From assembly GCA_963709425.1 (NCBI GenBank), contig CAVPWG010000002.1, positions 248,001 to 312,000 of the forward strand: a DNA stretch of 64,000 bases, read 5' to 3'. Each line of letters opens with the position of its first letter. Positions within the stretch are counted from its first letter, which is position 1. The notes beneath the pieces were generated by a model. That model was not told the DNA's origin, did no database searches, and saw only the letters and a program-made list of their open reading frames with translations. Position numbers and translations under genes: made by a program. Below, piece after piece: positions 35,546 to 44,016 of this stretch. Source of the stretch: JAICJC01 sp963709425 (GTDB taxonomy: Bacteria; Actinomycetota; Thermoleophilia; Gaiellales; JAICJC01).

Positions 35546-36346
35546 TCAGGTGGTGATGTCGCGTCGCAGGAAGCTGGTGACGCCGACTGCGGCGAGGGTG
35601 ATGGTGTAGAGGAGGCCGAGCAGGATTGCGCGGTTGTACGGGGTCGCGACCGTTCCGTCGCGGGTGATGGCGTCGAGCACGAGTCCCGGGAACCAGCGTC
35701 CGGCGTCTGCCCAGACGCCTTGCACAATGTGCTCGATCGGCATCAACCAGGCGATTCCGATCGCGACCGCGGGGACGGTCGAACGGACGATCAGGCCGAG
35801 CGAGGCTCCCAGCACGGCGAACAAGACAACGGTTAGGAGTGCGTTCCCGTATGCGCGACCGAGCTCGATGGCGCCGGCCGAGGAAAGCCAGTGTGCGGTC
35901 GAGATGCCGCGGATGGCGGCGAGCGCGAATGAGAGTGCGACCGAGGCGGTGAGCGCCGCGGCGAGTGCCAGGGATGATGCGACCAGGAGAGCGGCGAGTT
36001 TGCCGGCCAGGAGCGGCGGCCTGCGTGGCTGTCGCGTGAGCAGCGTCCGCAACGTGCCTTGACTGTATTCGGCGGCGATGCTGGCGGTGAAGAGGATGAA
36101 GATGAGGATCCCGATGAAGCCCGCAGCGATCACGAAGCCGCGGCTGATCCCGCTGGACACCGCCAGTTGCGCGGTGGTGCTGAGCAGCGGTGGGTTGTTC
36201 ATGGGAGCTTGGCCGACGCTCTGGCTGGCGGCGGTGAAGGTCAGGACGGTGGCAAGCAGCGAGAGCATGACCAAAGCTCCGCCGACGCCGAGTGCCACCG
36301 CTGGGCGTGCGAGCTTGAGCCACTCAGCTCGGAACGAGCGCGTCAT
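35546..36346 (-). CDS. ABC-2 family exporter permease
   Basis: This 266-residue integral membrane protein has six predicted helices, starting at about residue 20 and with pairs at 60-80, 105-140, 150-180, 190-215 and 235-260. It resembles NatB/BcrB-type permeases that work with the ATPase encoded just upstream. The two genes overlap by 4 bases (ATGA). Bacitracin- or lantibiotic-type resistance exporters have this layout, but the cargo is unknown. Confidence 0.85.
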   Translation of the reverse strand: MTRSFRAEWLKLARPAVALGVGGALVMLSLLATVLTFTAASQSVGQAPMNNPPLLSTTAQLAVSSGISRGFVIAAGFIGILIFILFTASIAAEYSQGTLRTLLTRQPRRPPLLAGKLAALLVASSLALAAALTASVALSFALAAIRGISTAHWLSSAGAIELGRAYGNALLTVVLFAVLGASLGLIVRSTVPAVAIGIAWLMPIEHIVQGVWADAGRWFPGLVLDAITRDGTVATPYNRAILLGLLYTITLAAVGVTSFLRRDITT

Positions 36347-37257
36347 CGCGTGGCCTCGACAAGGCCGAGATAGCTCTGCTCGAGGTGGGTGTGCTCGACC
36401 CCAATCTCGACCAGCGTGACCCCGGCGGCCGTCGCGGCACGCACGAGCTCGGCGATCTCGCCGCGGCGCGCCTCGGCGTCGGGGAAGGGGATCAGCACCC
36501 GTGTGTCGGCGATCTGCGGCGCGAGCCCACGCACGCTCAACACATCGACCAGAGCATCGAGTTCGGTCTCGTGTTCCGGTCGAAGTGCGAGCATGGCGCC
36601 GCCGACGAGTCCGGCCGGCGGGCCTTGGAACAGGCGACGTCCTTCACCGATCACGATCAGCCAATCGCAGATCTGTTCGAGCTCGGCGAGGAGATGTGAG
36701 GACACGAGCACCGTCCTTCCCTCGTCGCGGAGGGTGCGCAAGAGGTCGCGCATGTCGTGCATGCCTTCCGGGTCGAGGCCGTTCGCCGGCTCATCGAGGA
36801 TGAGAAGCTCGGGATCGCCGAGCAGCGCGGCGGCGATGCCAAGTCGCTGTTTCATGCCGAGCGAGTAGGTCTTGTAGGGGTCGTCCGCGCGATCTGCGAG
36901 GCCGGCTCGTTCGAGGAGTGCGGGGATCTGACCGGCCGCAACGCCCGCAGCCGCGGCGAGTACACGGAGGTTGTGTTCGCCGGAGAGGCCGGCGTAGAAC
37001 GCCGGTCCTTCGATCAGCGCACCAACACGGCCGAGGTAGCGGCGCGGCGCGGCGAGCGGGACGCCGAGCACTGTGCCGCCGCCTCTGGTCGGTGCGACAA
37101 GCCCCACCAGCATGCGCAAGGTCGTGGTCTTCCCGGCTCCGTTGGGGCCGATGAAGCCGGCGAGGCTGCCCTCGGGGACCTCGATGTCGAGGCCGTCCAC
37201 AGCAGTGCGCTGACCGTAGCGCTTGGTCAGTCCAGTCGTGGCGATGGCGCTGGTCAT
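36343..37257 (-). CDS. ABC exporter ATP-binding protein (BcrA/DrrA-like)
   Basis: This 304-residue ATPase has Walker A GPNGAGKT (residues 37-44), signature YSLGMKQRLGIA, Walker B LLILDEPANGLDP and switch SSHLLAELEQI. The C-terminal 90 residues match the accessory domain of bacitracin/daunorubicin-resistance ATPases. It starts 3 bases after the MFS gene stop and overlaps the permease start, so all belong to one operon. Confidence 0.92.
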   Translation of the reverse strand: MTSAIATTGLTKRYGQRTAVDGLDIEVPEGSLAGFIGPNGAGKTTTLRMLVGLVAPTRGGGTVLGVPLAAPRRYLGRVGALIEGPAFYAGLSGEHNLRVLAAAAGVAAGQIPALLERAGLADRADDPYKTYSLGMKQRLGIAAALLGDPELLILDEPANGLDPEGMHDMRDLLRTLRDEGRTVLVSSHLLAELEQICDWLIVIGEGRRLFQGPPAGLVGGAMLALRPEHETELDALVDVLSVRGLAPQIADTRVLIPFPDAEARRGEIAELVRAATAAGVTLVEIGVEHTHLEQSYLGLVEATR

Positions 37258-37260
37258 GCC

Positions 37261-38778
37261 CTAACCTCGGCGGCTCGGGACGCGAACGGCCGGCCGGGCG
37301 GATGACGCCTCTTCCCCGTTGGGGGGTGCGCTACCGGACTGGTCATTGCGTCCCTTCAGCGGCACCTCCCTGAGCAGCAGGATCACCGCGCAGGCCAGCG
37401 CGGCGACCGGGGCGGCGACGATGAACACCGCCTGCACGGCGTGGATGATGTCGGCCTGGGCCGCCGCGCTGACGCTGTCGAGCCCGCCGCCCGCCGCGGA
37501 GGCGCCGGAGCTTCGAGCGCGTGCGGCGAACACAGCGCCAAGGAGGGCTGCACCGACCGCGCCGCCCAGGCCGCGGGAGAAGGTGGTGGTGGCCATGGCG
37601 ATGCCGAGCCGGCGTGGGTCGACGGCGTTCTGGACGGCGGTTATGAGCACCTGCCCGACCATGCCGAAGCCCAGCCCGAACACGGCCAGGCCGAGGCCGA
37701 TCGTGACCCGCGACGGGTTGGCGGCGACCACGGCTAGCTCGGCGAGGGCGAGCGTCATGAGGGCCGCGCCGGCCACGGGGAAGCGCTTGTAGCGCCCCGT
37801 GCGTTCGATGCGGCGCCCCGCCAGGCTGGTCGAGAGGGTGATGCCGAGCATCATCGGCGCCAGCAGCAGCCCGGCCTGGGTGGGGGTGGCGCCGGTCGTC
37901 GTTTGCAGGAACAGAGGCACGAACACGTTGATGGCAAACAGCGAGGCGGTGGTCAGAAACAGGGCGGCGCTGGCGACCGCCACGGTGTGCGTGCGCAGCA
38001 GGTCGAGCGGCACGATCGGATCGGCCGCGCGCCGCTCGCGCACGACGAGCGCGGCGGCCAGGATCAGCGTCAGGCCGATCAGCGCCAGGATCTGCGGCGA
38101 GGCCCAGGCGTAGCGCTGCCCGCCCCAGACGCAGGCCAGCATCAGCCCGCTGGTGGCGGCGGCCAGCAGGGCCGCACCCGCCACGTCCAAGCGGTGGCGG
38201 GGAGGTTCGACGGCCGCCGCCGGCAGGCGCAGATGCAACCCGGCCAGTGCCGCTAGGCCGAGCGGGAGGTTGATGTAGAAGACCCAGCGCCAGCTGGCGT
38301 GCTGGACGATCAGGCCTCCCACCAGGGGGCCGGCCACGGTGGCAATCGCGAAGGTGGCGGCGATGTAGCCCTGGTAGCGGGCCCGCTCGCGGGGCGAAAC
38401 GAGGTCACCGACGGCGGCCATGGCGAGGGTCATCAGCCCGCCGGCCGCGGCTCCTTGGGCGGCGCGAAGGACGATCAGCAGCGTCATGTCCTGGGCTGCG
38501 CCGCAGGCCGCGGAGGCGGCCAGGAACAGGCCGAGCGAGATCTCGAGCAGGCGCTTGCGGCCGTGGCGGTCGCCCAGCTTGCCCCACAGCGGGGTAGTGG
38601 CCGCCGCCGCCACGACGTAGGCGGTGACCAGCCAGGCCACGTCGGTCAGGCGACCCAGGTCAGCGACGATGGTGGGCAGCGCCGTGGCCAGGATCGTTTG
38701 ATCGAGTACGGCTGGCAGCATGGCCAGCACGATCGCGGCGAAGGGGACGAGGCGGGAGTGCATGGCTTGGTCGCTCAT
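37261..38778 (-). CDS. MFS drug:H+ antiporter, DHA2 (EmrB/QacA) family
   Basis: This 505-residue transporter has 14 predicted helices. Motif A is LWGKLGDRHGRKRLLE, motif B is VLRAAQGAAAGG, and the antiporter motif C region is TVAGPLVGGLIVQHASWRW. DQTILATALPTI in helix 1 is diagnostic of DHA2 pumps. It likely exports hydrophobic drugs or metabolites with proton uptake. The gene starts six bases after the -10 box of a promoter whose spacer holds a palindrome, and a MarR regulator is divergent, so expression is likely induced by the pump's substrates. Confidence 0.94.
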   Translation of the reverse strand: MSDQAMHSRLVPFAAIVLAMLPAVLDQTILATALPTIVADLGRLTDVAWLVTAYVVAAAATTPLWGKLGDRHGRKRLLEISLGLFLAASAACGAAQDMTLLIVLRAAQGAAAGGLMTLAMAAVGDLVSPRERARYQGYIAATFAIATVAGPLVGGLIVQHASWRWVFYINLPLGLAALAGLHLRLPAAAVEPPRHRLDVAGAALLAAATSGLMLACVWGGQRYAWASPQILALIGLTLILAAALVVRERRAADPIVPLDLLRTHTVAVASAALFLTTASLFAINVFVPLFLQTTTGATPTQAGLLLAPMMLGITLSTSLAGRRIERTGRYKRFPVAGAALMTLALAELAVVAANPSRVTIGLGLAVFGLGFGMVGQVLITAVQNAVDPRRLGIAMATTTFSRGLGGAVGAALLGAVFAARARSSGASAAGGGLDSVSAAAQADIIHAVQAVFIVAAPVAALACAVILLLREVPLKGRNDQSGSAPPNGEEASSARPAVRVPSRRG

Positions 38779-38784
38779 GGCAGT

Positions 38785-38813
38785 AGATTAGATATCGAAT
38801 GATTCGATGTCAA
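38785..38813 (-). promoter_or_regulatory. MFS-operon promoter with embedded MarR operator palindrome
   Basis: On the minus strand, TTGACA (38808-38813) is followed by exactly 17 bases and TAATCT (38785-38790), then six bases to the MFS ATG. The 17-base spacer plus edges is a near-perfect 21-base palindrome (38791-38811), whose core ATCGAAT-G-ATTCGAT (38794-38808) is exact. A dimeric MarR protein bound there would block RNA polymerase. Confidence 0.75.
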
Positions 38814-38822
38814 ATGGAGTGG

Positions 38823-38828
38823 TATGAT
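38823..38828 (+). promoter_or_regulatory. -10 box (TATGAT) of marR, probably leaderless
   Basis: TATGAT is near consensus and ends seven bases before ATG 38836. It overlaps the alternative ATG 38824. A second exact palindrome, TGATCGATCA (38825-38834), lies between the box and the start and may be an autoregulatory half. The -35 region would fall inside the 38791-38811 operator. Confidence 0.5.
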
Positions 38829-38835
38829 CGATCAC

Positions 38836-39291
38836 ATGAACCGGCCGCCCCAACTGCCGCCGATCGGGTTGCGCCTCACGCGCACGGCGCGCGTGGTCAC
38901 GAATGCCTTCGAGCGCGCCATGGCCGAAGCCGACGGCTCGGCGTCGGCCTGGCAGGTGCTGTTGCTGGTGCGCTCTCAGCAGTGGGGCACCCAGTCCCGC
39001 ATGGCCGACGCCATGGGCATCACCGATGCCACTCTCACCCACCACCTCAACGTGCTCGAGCAGCAGGGACTCGTGCGCCGCTGGCGGGAGGAGGGAAACC
39101 GGCGTGTCCAGCAGGTCGCGCTGACCGCCGAGGGCGAGGCGCTTTTCGCGCGGCTGCGCGAGGTCGCACAGCGCCACGACCGGCGTCTGCGCTCCAACCT
39201 CACGGACGAGGAAGCCGCACTGCTGGGCGAACTGCTCGACAAGCTGCGCGCGGGTATCGAGCAGCCCAAGCCCGGGCCGACCCCTACCTGA
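38836..39291 (+). CDS. MarR-family transcriptional repressor
   Basis: This winged-helix regulator has 151 residues from ATG 38836, or 155 from ATG 38824. The helix-turn-helix is SRMADAMGITDATLTHHLNVLEQQGLV-like, followed by the wing RRWREEGNRRVQQVALTAEG and a C-terminal dimerisation helix pair. It is divergent from the MFS/ABC/DUF1707 operon, and the palindrome between them is the obvious binding site. The preferred start follows from the -10 box position. The ligand is unknown, presumably a pump substrate. Confidence 0.9.
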   Translation: MNRPPQLPPIGLRLTRTARVVTNAFERAMAEADGSASAWQVLLLVRSQQWGTQSRMADAMGITDATLTHHLNVLEQQGLVRRWREEGNRRVQQVALTAEGEALFARLREVAQRHDRRLRSNLTDEEAALLGELLDKLRAGIEQPKPGPTPT

Positions 39292-39562
39292 GCACGACGC
39301 CCGGCGCCGACTGCGCCGCCTGGTGCCCGCAGATCCCGCGCGTTGCACGACCCTCACAGTCGAGAGCCTCAGCCCGCACCGTACTCTGGGTGTCGACGAG
39401 AACGACGATCTCATCGACCCGCTCCAATCTGGCACTTTGGACAGCGACGCCCCAAACCGCGGCGCCGAGGATTGGCATCGAACCGACCGGTTGCGGCCAC
39501 ACCGGTAGTGGTCGAACGAGCGCGCGTTCGCAGATCGCGCGTGCGTCCGTCCCCTGATCTGA
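39292..39562. other. Intergenic stretch without recognisable genes
   Basis: I see no conserved reading frame, RNA or repeat here. Frames on both strands are interrupted or lack any familiar motif. It separates marR from the carboxypeptidase locus and is probably decayed island sequence. Confidence 0.4.
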
Positions 39563-39769
39563 TTATCCGACGGTCTGCAGCGCTGTTCGACCGAGGATCA
39601 ATGCGCGCGTGCCATTCGCCGCGTGGCCCGCGACACGGTCGATATCGGCAGGATCGGGTGATCCTGGTTGATCCGTCAGCAGCGCTGCGTATCCGTGTGC
39701 CGTGGCCTCGATCGCGTCGGCGAGCCGCTCGGCGGCTTCGTGCTGGTCACCGCTGCGGCCCTGGAGCAT
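39563..39769 (-). CDS. Doubtful small ORF
   Basis: A 68-residue frame from ATG 39769 reads MLQGRSGDQHEAAERLADAI and ends RTALQTVG. It has a plausible amphipathic helix, and the frame extends upstream with HxxC-like residues (CHQELHPEVINHGC) into the antisense-overlapping end of dacA. I do not recognise it, and no ribosome-binding site is clear. Confidence 0.25.
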   Translation of the reverse strand: MLQGRSGDQHEAAERLADAIEATAHGYAALLTDQPGSPDPADIDRVAGHAANGTRALILGRTALQTVG

Positions 39770-39812
39770 GTCTGGGGCAGCGTGGATGGACGCGCAGCCG
39801 TGATTGATGACT

Positions 39813-40853
39813 TCAGGGTGCAGTTCCTGGTGGCAGGCTTCGTTGCTGTAGATCCGGCACAGCCCGTTGACCGGCGATGCTGCGGACCATGGCGTCGGCG
39901 GCCGCGAGACCCGCGGCGACCTGGTCGCGGCCGGGCTGGCCCAGTACGACTCCAGTGATCGTTGTCCGCTTGCCGTCGATCCAGCGGATGGCGCGGAAGG
40001 CGAAGCAGCCGTCGGCCGCGTTGTCCGAGCCGGTCTTGACGCCGACGAACCCGTCGTGTCCGAGCAACGCGTTGGTGTTGTGGACGGTGCCGGCGACCGG
40101 CAGCGTCGCGCTTGGTGTGGCGACGATGCTCGCGAACACCGGCAGGCGCATGGCACGATCGACGATTCGCACCTGGTCGGCGGCGGTCGATACGGTTGCG
40201 TCGTCGTAGCCGCTCGGGTCGGTGTAGCGGGTCTGGGTCATGCCCAGAGACCGTGCGGTGGCATTCATCCGGGCGACAAACCGCTCCGCGGACCCAGCGT
40301 CCCATCGCGCCAGCACCGCGGCGATGTTGTTCGCCGACGGCAGCAGCAGTGCCTGCAGCGCCTGCCGTTCGGTGAACTGCTCGCTGGCGGCGACCGGCAC
40401 GACCGATTGGTGCTGCCCGGCCAGGCGGTAGGTGTCGGCGACATCAGCGGCGGTGAGTGTGATCGTCGGGCCGTCCCGGCCGGGTCGTAGCGGGTGGTCG
40501 CGGAGCACGAGATAGGCGGTCATCACCTTCGCCACGCTGGCGATCGGAGCTGCATGCTGGTTCGGGCCGGCGTGGATCCGCGGCTGTCCGGTTAGGATGA
40601 CCGCGGCTTGGCCATATGCCGGCCACACCGAGCTGGGCAGCACGACGGGGCGATGTGCCGAGCGCACCGTGCTGGGCAGCGCTTCGCCCCAGACATGACG
40701 GTGCCCGCTGCGGGTGGGTGGCGATGCGGCCCTCGAGGACGAGGATGCCAGCGTCTGGTAGCCGAGGGCGGCGGTCGCCGCGATGACGACGAGGAGGCAG
40801 GCGACGACGGGAATCCGACCGGGGGTTGTTCGTGCTGGTCTGTTGTGGGTCAT
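39813..40853 (-). CDS. D-alanyl-D-alanine carboxypeptidase (S11, DacA/PBP5-like)
   Basis: This is a 346-residue exported penicillin-binding protein. The N-terminal membrane anchor spans about 13-33. The active site is complete: Ser106-x-x-Lys109 in IASVAKVM, SxN in LLPSANNIAAVL and KTG in FVGVKTGSD. It trims the terminal D-Ala from peptidoglycan pentapeptides. The usual C-terminal amphipathic domain is absent. A response regulator starts 86 bases away in the opposite direction, and the arrangement recalls VanR-VanS with VanY. A GGAGG lies only one base before ATG 40853, so the start is not certain. Confidence 0.88.
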   Translation of the reverse strand: MTHNRPARTTPGRIPVVACLLVVIAATAALGYQTLASSSSRAASPPTRSGHRHVWGEALPSTVRSAHRPVVLPSSVWPAYGQAAVILTGQPRIHAGPNQHAAPIASVAKVMTAYLVLRDHPLRPGRDGPTITLTAADVADTYRLAGQHQSVVPVAASEQFTERQALQALLLPSANNIAAVLARWDAGSAERFVARMNATARSLGMTQTRYTDPSGYDDATVSTAADQVRIVDRAMRLPVFASIVATPSATLPVAGTVHNTNALLGHDGFVGVKTGSDNAADGCFAFRAIRWIDGKRTTITGVVLGQPGRDQVAAGLAAADAMVRSIAGQRAVPDLQQRSLPPGTAP

Positions 40854-40939
40854 GCCTCCATTCAAAGAAGAGCGGTGTTGCCAGCACGTCTCTGGTTTTG
40901 GATATGCCGACGAGATGCGCCAGCTCCTATCCTCCAACC

Positions 40940-41635
40940 ATGCGTGTCTTGGTCGTTGAGGACGAGCCCTATATGGCGGAAGCCATTCGCGACGGCCTAC
41001 GTCTGGAAGCGATTGCGGCAGACATCGCAGGAGATGGCGACACCGCTTTGGAGCTGTTGCGGTTCAACGCCTACGACATCGCCGTCCTCGACCGCGACAT
41101 TCCCGGCCCATCCGGCGACGAGGTCGCCGAACGCATCGTCGCCTCCGGCAGCGGAATGCCGATCCTCATGCTCACCGCTGCCCACCGCCTTGACGACAAG
41201 GCCTCCGGGTTCGAGCTCGGCGCCGACGACTACCTCACCAAGCCGTTCGACCTCCGAGAACTCGTACTCAGGCTCCGAGCGCTCGACCGCAGGCGCGCCC
41301 ACCACAGGCCGCCCGTGCGAGAGATCGTGGGTCTCCGGCTGGATCCGTTCCGCCGAGAGGTCTACCGCGACGGCCGATTCGTCGCGCTGACCAGAAAGCA
41401 GTTCGCAGTGCTCGAAGTCCTCGTCGCCGCCGAAGGCGGCGTCGTCAGCGCTGAAGAACTCCTAACGCGGGCGTGGGATGAGAACGCAGACCCGTTTACC
41501 AACGCCGTGCGCATCACTGTCTCCGGGTTGCGCAAACGCCTCGGCGAACCCTGGATCATCGCCACCGTGCCCGGCGTCGGGTACCGCGTCGACACTCAAC
41601 CAGACACCGAGCGTGAGGGAGGAGAGCGTGGATAG
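40940..41635 (+). CDS. OmpR/PhoB-family response regulator
   Basis: This 231-residue DNA-binding regulator has a receiver domain at 1-115 with acidic Glu7/Asp8 (VVEDEP), phospho-acceptor Asp51 (IAVLDRDIPG) and Lys101 (LTKPFDL). A winged-helix effector domain at about 130-225 carries RKQFAVLEVL and GLRKRLGEPWIIATVPGVGYR. It is divergent from dacA and overlaps the kinase gene by 8 bases. It most likely controls the carboxypeptidase in response to a wall-acting signal, judged from context only. Confidence 0.94.
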   Translation: MRVLVVEDEPYMAEAIRDGLRLEAIAADIAGDGDTALELLRFNAYDIAVLDRDIPGPSGDEVAERIVASGSGMPILMLTAAHRLDDKASGFELGADDYLTKPFDLRELVLRLRALDRRRAHHRPPVREIVGLRLDPFRREVYRDGRFVALTRKQFAVLEVLVAAEGGVVSAEELLTRAWDENADPFTNAVRITVSGLRKRLGEPWIIATVPGVGYRVDTQPDTEREGGERG

Positions 41636-42743
41636 AGCCCCTGGTATGAGTGTTCGCCTCAAACTCACCCTCAGCTACGCCGGGTTCATCATGCTCGCAG
41701 GCGCCCTGCTGCTCGCCGCCGTGTGGGTGTTCCTCCTGCGTTACGTCCCCGACCGCGCGCTCCTCGTCAACGCCGACACCCCCATGGGCAATTATGGTGT
41801 TTTTCCCGTCCGCTCCAACCTCCTGCACGTTTTCGCTCCGAGGGCAGCCGCAGTGCTGGCGTTCCTGCTGGTGTTCGGTCTCGTGGGAGGGTGGATTCTC
41901 GCCGGCCGCATGCTCGCCCCCCTAGCCCGTATCACCGACGCCACACGCATGGCCGCGAACGGATCGCTGTCCCACCGGATCCAGTTGGAAGGCCGACAGG
42001 ACGAGTTTCGCGAGCTCGCCGACGCCTTCGACACCATGCTCGCGCGGCTCGAAGCACACGTCGCCGAACAGCAGCGATTCGCAGCCAACGCCTCCCACGA
42101 ACTGCGCACCCCGCTAGCGATCACGCAGTCGCTTCTTGACGTAGCCCGTAATGATCCCGCTCACGACACTGGCGAACTCGTCGACCGCCTCCACGCCGTT
42201 AACACCCGGGCGATCGACCTCAGCGAGGCGTTGCTGTTACTCAGCCGCGCCGACCGGCGTTCATTCACCCGCGACCAGGTCGACTTATCCCTCGTAGCGG
42301 AAGAAGCCACCGAAACGCTCCTCCCTTTCGCAGAAAGACGTGACGCGACCATCGAGACCTCCACAGACGTGGCCCCCATCGAGGGCTCACATGCGCTCCT
42401 GATGCAGATGACGACGAATCTCGTGCACAACGCGATCGTCCACAACCTGCCGGAACAGGGCACCGTGTGGGTCACGACCGGCGCTGACGCAAAGAGTGTG
42501 GAGCTCATCGTCGAAAACACCGGCGAGAAGCTCCACCCACAGTTGGCTTCCACGCTTGCCGAGCCGTTTCAGCGCGGCACCGAACGCACACGCACCAACC
42601 ACGCAGGAGTCGGCCTCGGCCTAGCAATCGTCAAAAGCATCACCCATGCACACGACGGAACCCTCACCCTCACCCCCCGGGCCGCCGGCGGGCTCCGCGT
42701 CACGGTGCAACTACCCGCCGCACCACCGCACACTGGCACATGA
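41628..42743 (+). CDS. Sensor histidine kinase partner
   Basis: This kinase has 371 residues from GTG 41628, which follows a strong GGGAGGAGAG ribosome-binding site and lies inside the regulator's last codons. Two membrane helices (about 13-40 and 72-95) frame a short sensor loop of about 30 residues, as in intramembrane-type kinases. Then come HAMP, the H box ANASHELRTPLA, N box TNLVHNAIVHN and G boxes GVGLGLAIVKSI. The tiny extracellular loop suggests sensing within the membrane or through a partner. It ends a two-gene operon. Confidence 0.93.
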   Translation: MDRAPGMSVRLKLTLSYAGFIMLAGALLLAAVWVFLLRYVPDRALLVNADTPMGNYGVFPVRSNLLHVFAPRAAAVLAFLLVFGLVGGWILAGRMLAPLARITDATRMAANGSLSHRIQLEGRQDEFRELADAFDTMLARLEAHVAEQQRFAANASHELRTPLAITQSLLDVARNDPAHDTGELVDRLHAVNTRAIDLSEALLLLSRADRRSFTRDQVDLSLVAEEATETLLPFAERRDATIETSTDVAPIEGSHALLMQMTTNLVHNAIVHNLPEQGTVWVTTGADAKSVELIVENTGEKLHPQLASTLAEPFQRGTERTRTNHAGVGLGLAIVKSITHAHDGTLTLTPRAAGGLRVTVQLPAAPPHTGT

Positions 42744-43018
42744 CGAACAGCGGAATGGCCGCACGCCCCGAGAGCAGTAGTCAAGGTCAGCTTTCCAAGC
42801 CCGCGGTCAGCGCGCGGCGAGATGGGGTTCGTCGACTTTGAAACACGGGTTCGATTCGCTCCGGCTCAAGCGGCAGGGAGGGTGTTCGAACCTCCCGCCG
42901 CCGAACAGGTCGACGCCCGGCTAGGCTGCTCACCCCGCCGGACCTCGTCGCGACTTCACGGTCATTACGGCGGGCGCGCGGCGGCGAGGCGATCGACGTT
43001 CTGGGGGCGTCGCGGGCC

Positions 43019-43242
43019 GACGTCCTTGCTCGACGACGTACCCCGGACATGAGCGGGTACGACATCTGCCCGTCGCGTCTTGGGCAGCGCTGCCGTGTAC
43101 GATCCGTCGGATCCCGCCCCTGATCAGCATGCTCTCGGCCAACGCCGAGCACACGGACCTGGGTCCGCGCGGCCTCAACCGCGGCGCACGCGACTACGCC
43201 ACCAGACTCAATGCCTATCCGCGGCACGCGTCGAGCGCATAG
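43019..43242 (+). pseudogene. Response-regulator receiver-domain relic
   Basis: Two frames hold degraded receiver motifs: TPDMSGYDIC (consensus MPDMSGYDVC around the loop after the phospho-Asp), then ISMLSANAEHTDL and RGLNRGARDYATR (consensus LSARAE, GLELGADDYVTKPF). The phospho-Asp region and effector domain are not recognisable. It lies beside a DUF1801 gene, just as a kinase relic lies beside a DUF1801 fragment at 27 kb. The preceding 270 bases (42744-43013) show nothing I can identify. Confidence 0.4.
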
Positions 43243-43252
43243 GGCTGAGTGG

Positions 43253-43603
43253 TCAGCTCACCGCCTTCTTCACGAGGGCGCGGATCTTGGCCTCGTCGGC
43301 GGACGTCAAGTCCTTCAACGCGTAGGCGACCGGCCACATGGTGCCTTTGTCGAGGTTCGCCTTGTCGTTGAAGCCGAACGTCGCGTACCGATCCTTGAAC
43401 TTCCCTGCGTTGCGGAAGAAGCAGACGACCTTGCCGTCCCTCGCATAGGCCGGCATCCCGTACCAGGTCTTCGGCGAAAGCTCCGGCGCGCTCTCCTTGA
43501 TGAGCGCATGGAGTCGCTCTCCGAGGGCGCGATCGTGTGGCGACATCGCAGCCATCGCGGGGCAATCCGGCGTCTGCCAGCCCTGCCCGGAGACTGCCGG
43601 CAT
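43253..43603 (-). CDS. DUF1801/YdhG-like protein, N-terminus doubtful
   Basis: The conserved part, from about residue 20 (MSPHDRALGERLHALIKESA) through SPKTWYGMPAYARDGKVVCF and RYATFGFNDKANLDKGTMWP to LVKKAVS, is a full DUF1801-type domain, a small alpha/beta fold with a conserved Trp-Tyr-Gly-Met-Pro motif. Family members usually have 30-40 more N-terminal residues, and here the first 15 do not fit, so the 5' end may be truncated by recombination. A 38-base block inside is repeated in inverted orientation at 27063-27100. The function of the family is not firmly known. Confidence 0.75.
   Translation of the reverse strand: MPAVSGQGWQTPDCPAMAAMSPHDRALGERLHALIKESAPELSPKTWYGMPAYARDGKVVCFFRNAGKFKDRYATFGFNDKANLDKGTMWPVAYALKDLTSADEAKIRALVKKAVS
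43332..43369 (-). repeat. 38-base perfect inverted repeat, copy 2
   Basis: This is the reverse complement of 27063-27100 with no mismatch. Being in opposite orientation 16 kb apart, the pair could support inversion of the intervening island segment. Confidence 0.85.
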
Positions 43604-44016
43604 TGACCGGGAATGCCCGAGTGGTGCTCACACCGGTGCTACACCGGCCAGCCCCGCCCGGGGCGAGGGCGCTTTAGAACGCCCCCTCAGCAGGTCGCGC
43701 CCCGGGCCTTGGGAGAGCCCGGCCCGCGGCTCCCGGCTGCTCCTGCGACCGCCTGGCGGGCCTCCCGGACCGCCAGTGGCGGAGCCGATCTCGAAGTGGC
43801 CGGCGGGCGACCGCGAGCACGAACTGCGGCTGCGGGTCGGAGACCTGGCCTTGGTAGTGCAGGGCCTCGTCGAGTACCGGCGTCGAGCCGGACACCGGGG
43901 CGGTGATGGTGTCCGACAATCGCGACCCGCGCAGCATGAGAAGCCAACGCTACGAGCGGCGACGGCCCCAGCCCTACCTGGCCCGCACGTGGAAGACCGC
44001 TCGGTGTGACTCGGGC
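43604..44016. other. 413-base stretch without a recognisable gene
   Basis: The region is very G+C rich with many short runs of C or G. A minus-strand frame at 43674-43937 begins plausibly (MLRGSRLSDTITAPVSGS, with LDEALHYQGQV following) but degenerates into arginine-rich sequence. It may be a frameshifted remnant of a secreted protein. No RNA gene or repeat was seen. Confidence 0.4.

Noticed and set aside
43674..43937. Minus-strand 87-residue ORF in the gene-free stretch
   Set aside because: Plausible first 25 residues but degenerates to arginine-rich low-complexity sequence. No family or ribosome-binding site, so not listed as a gene.
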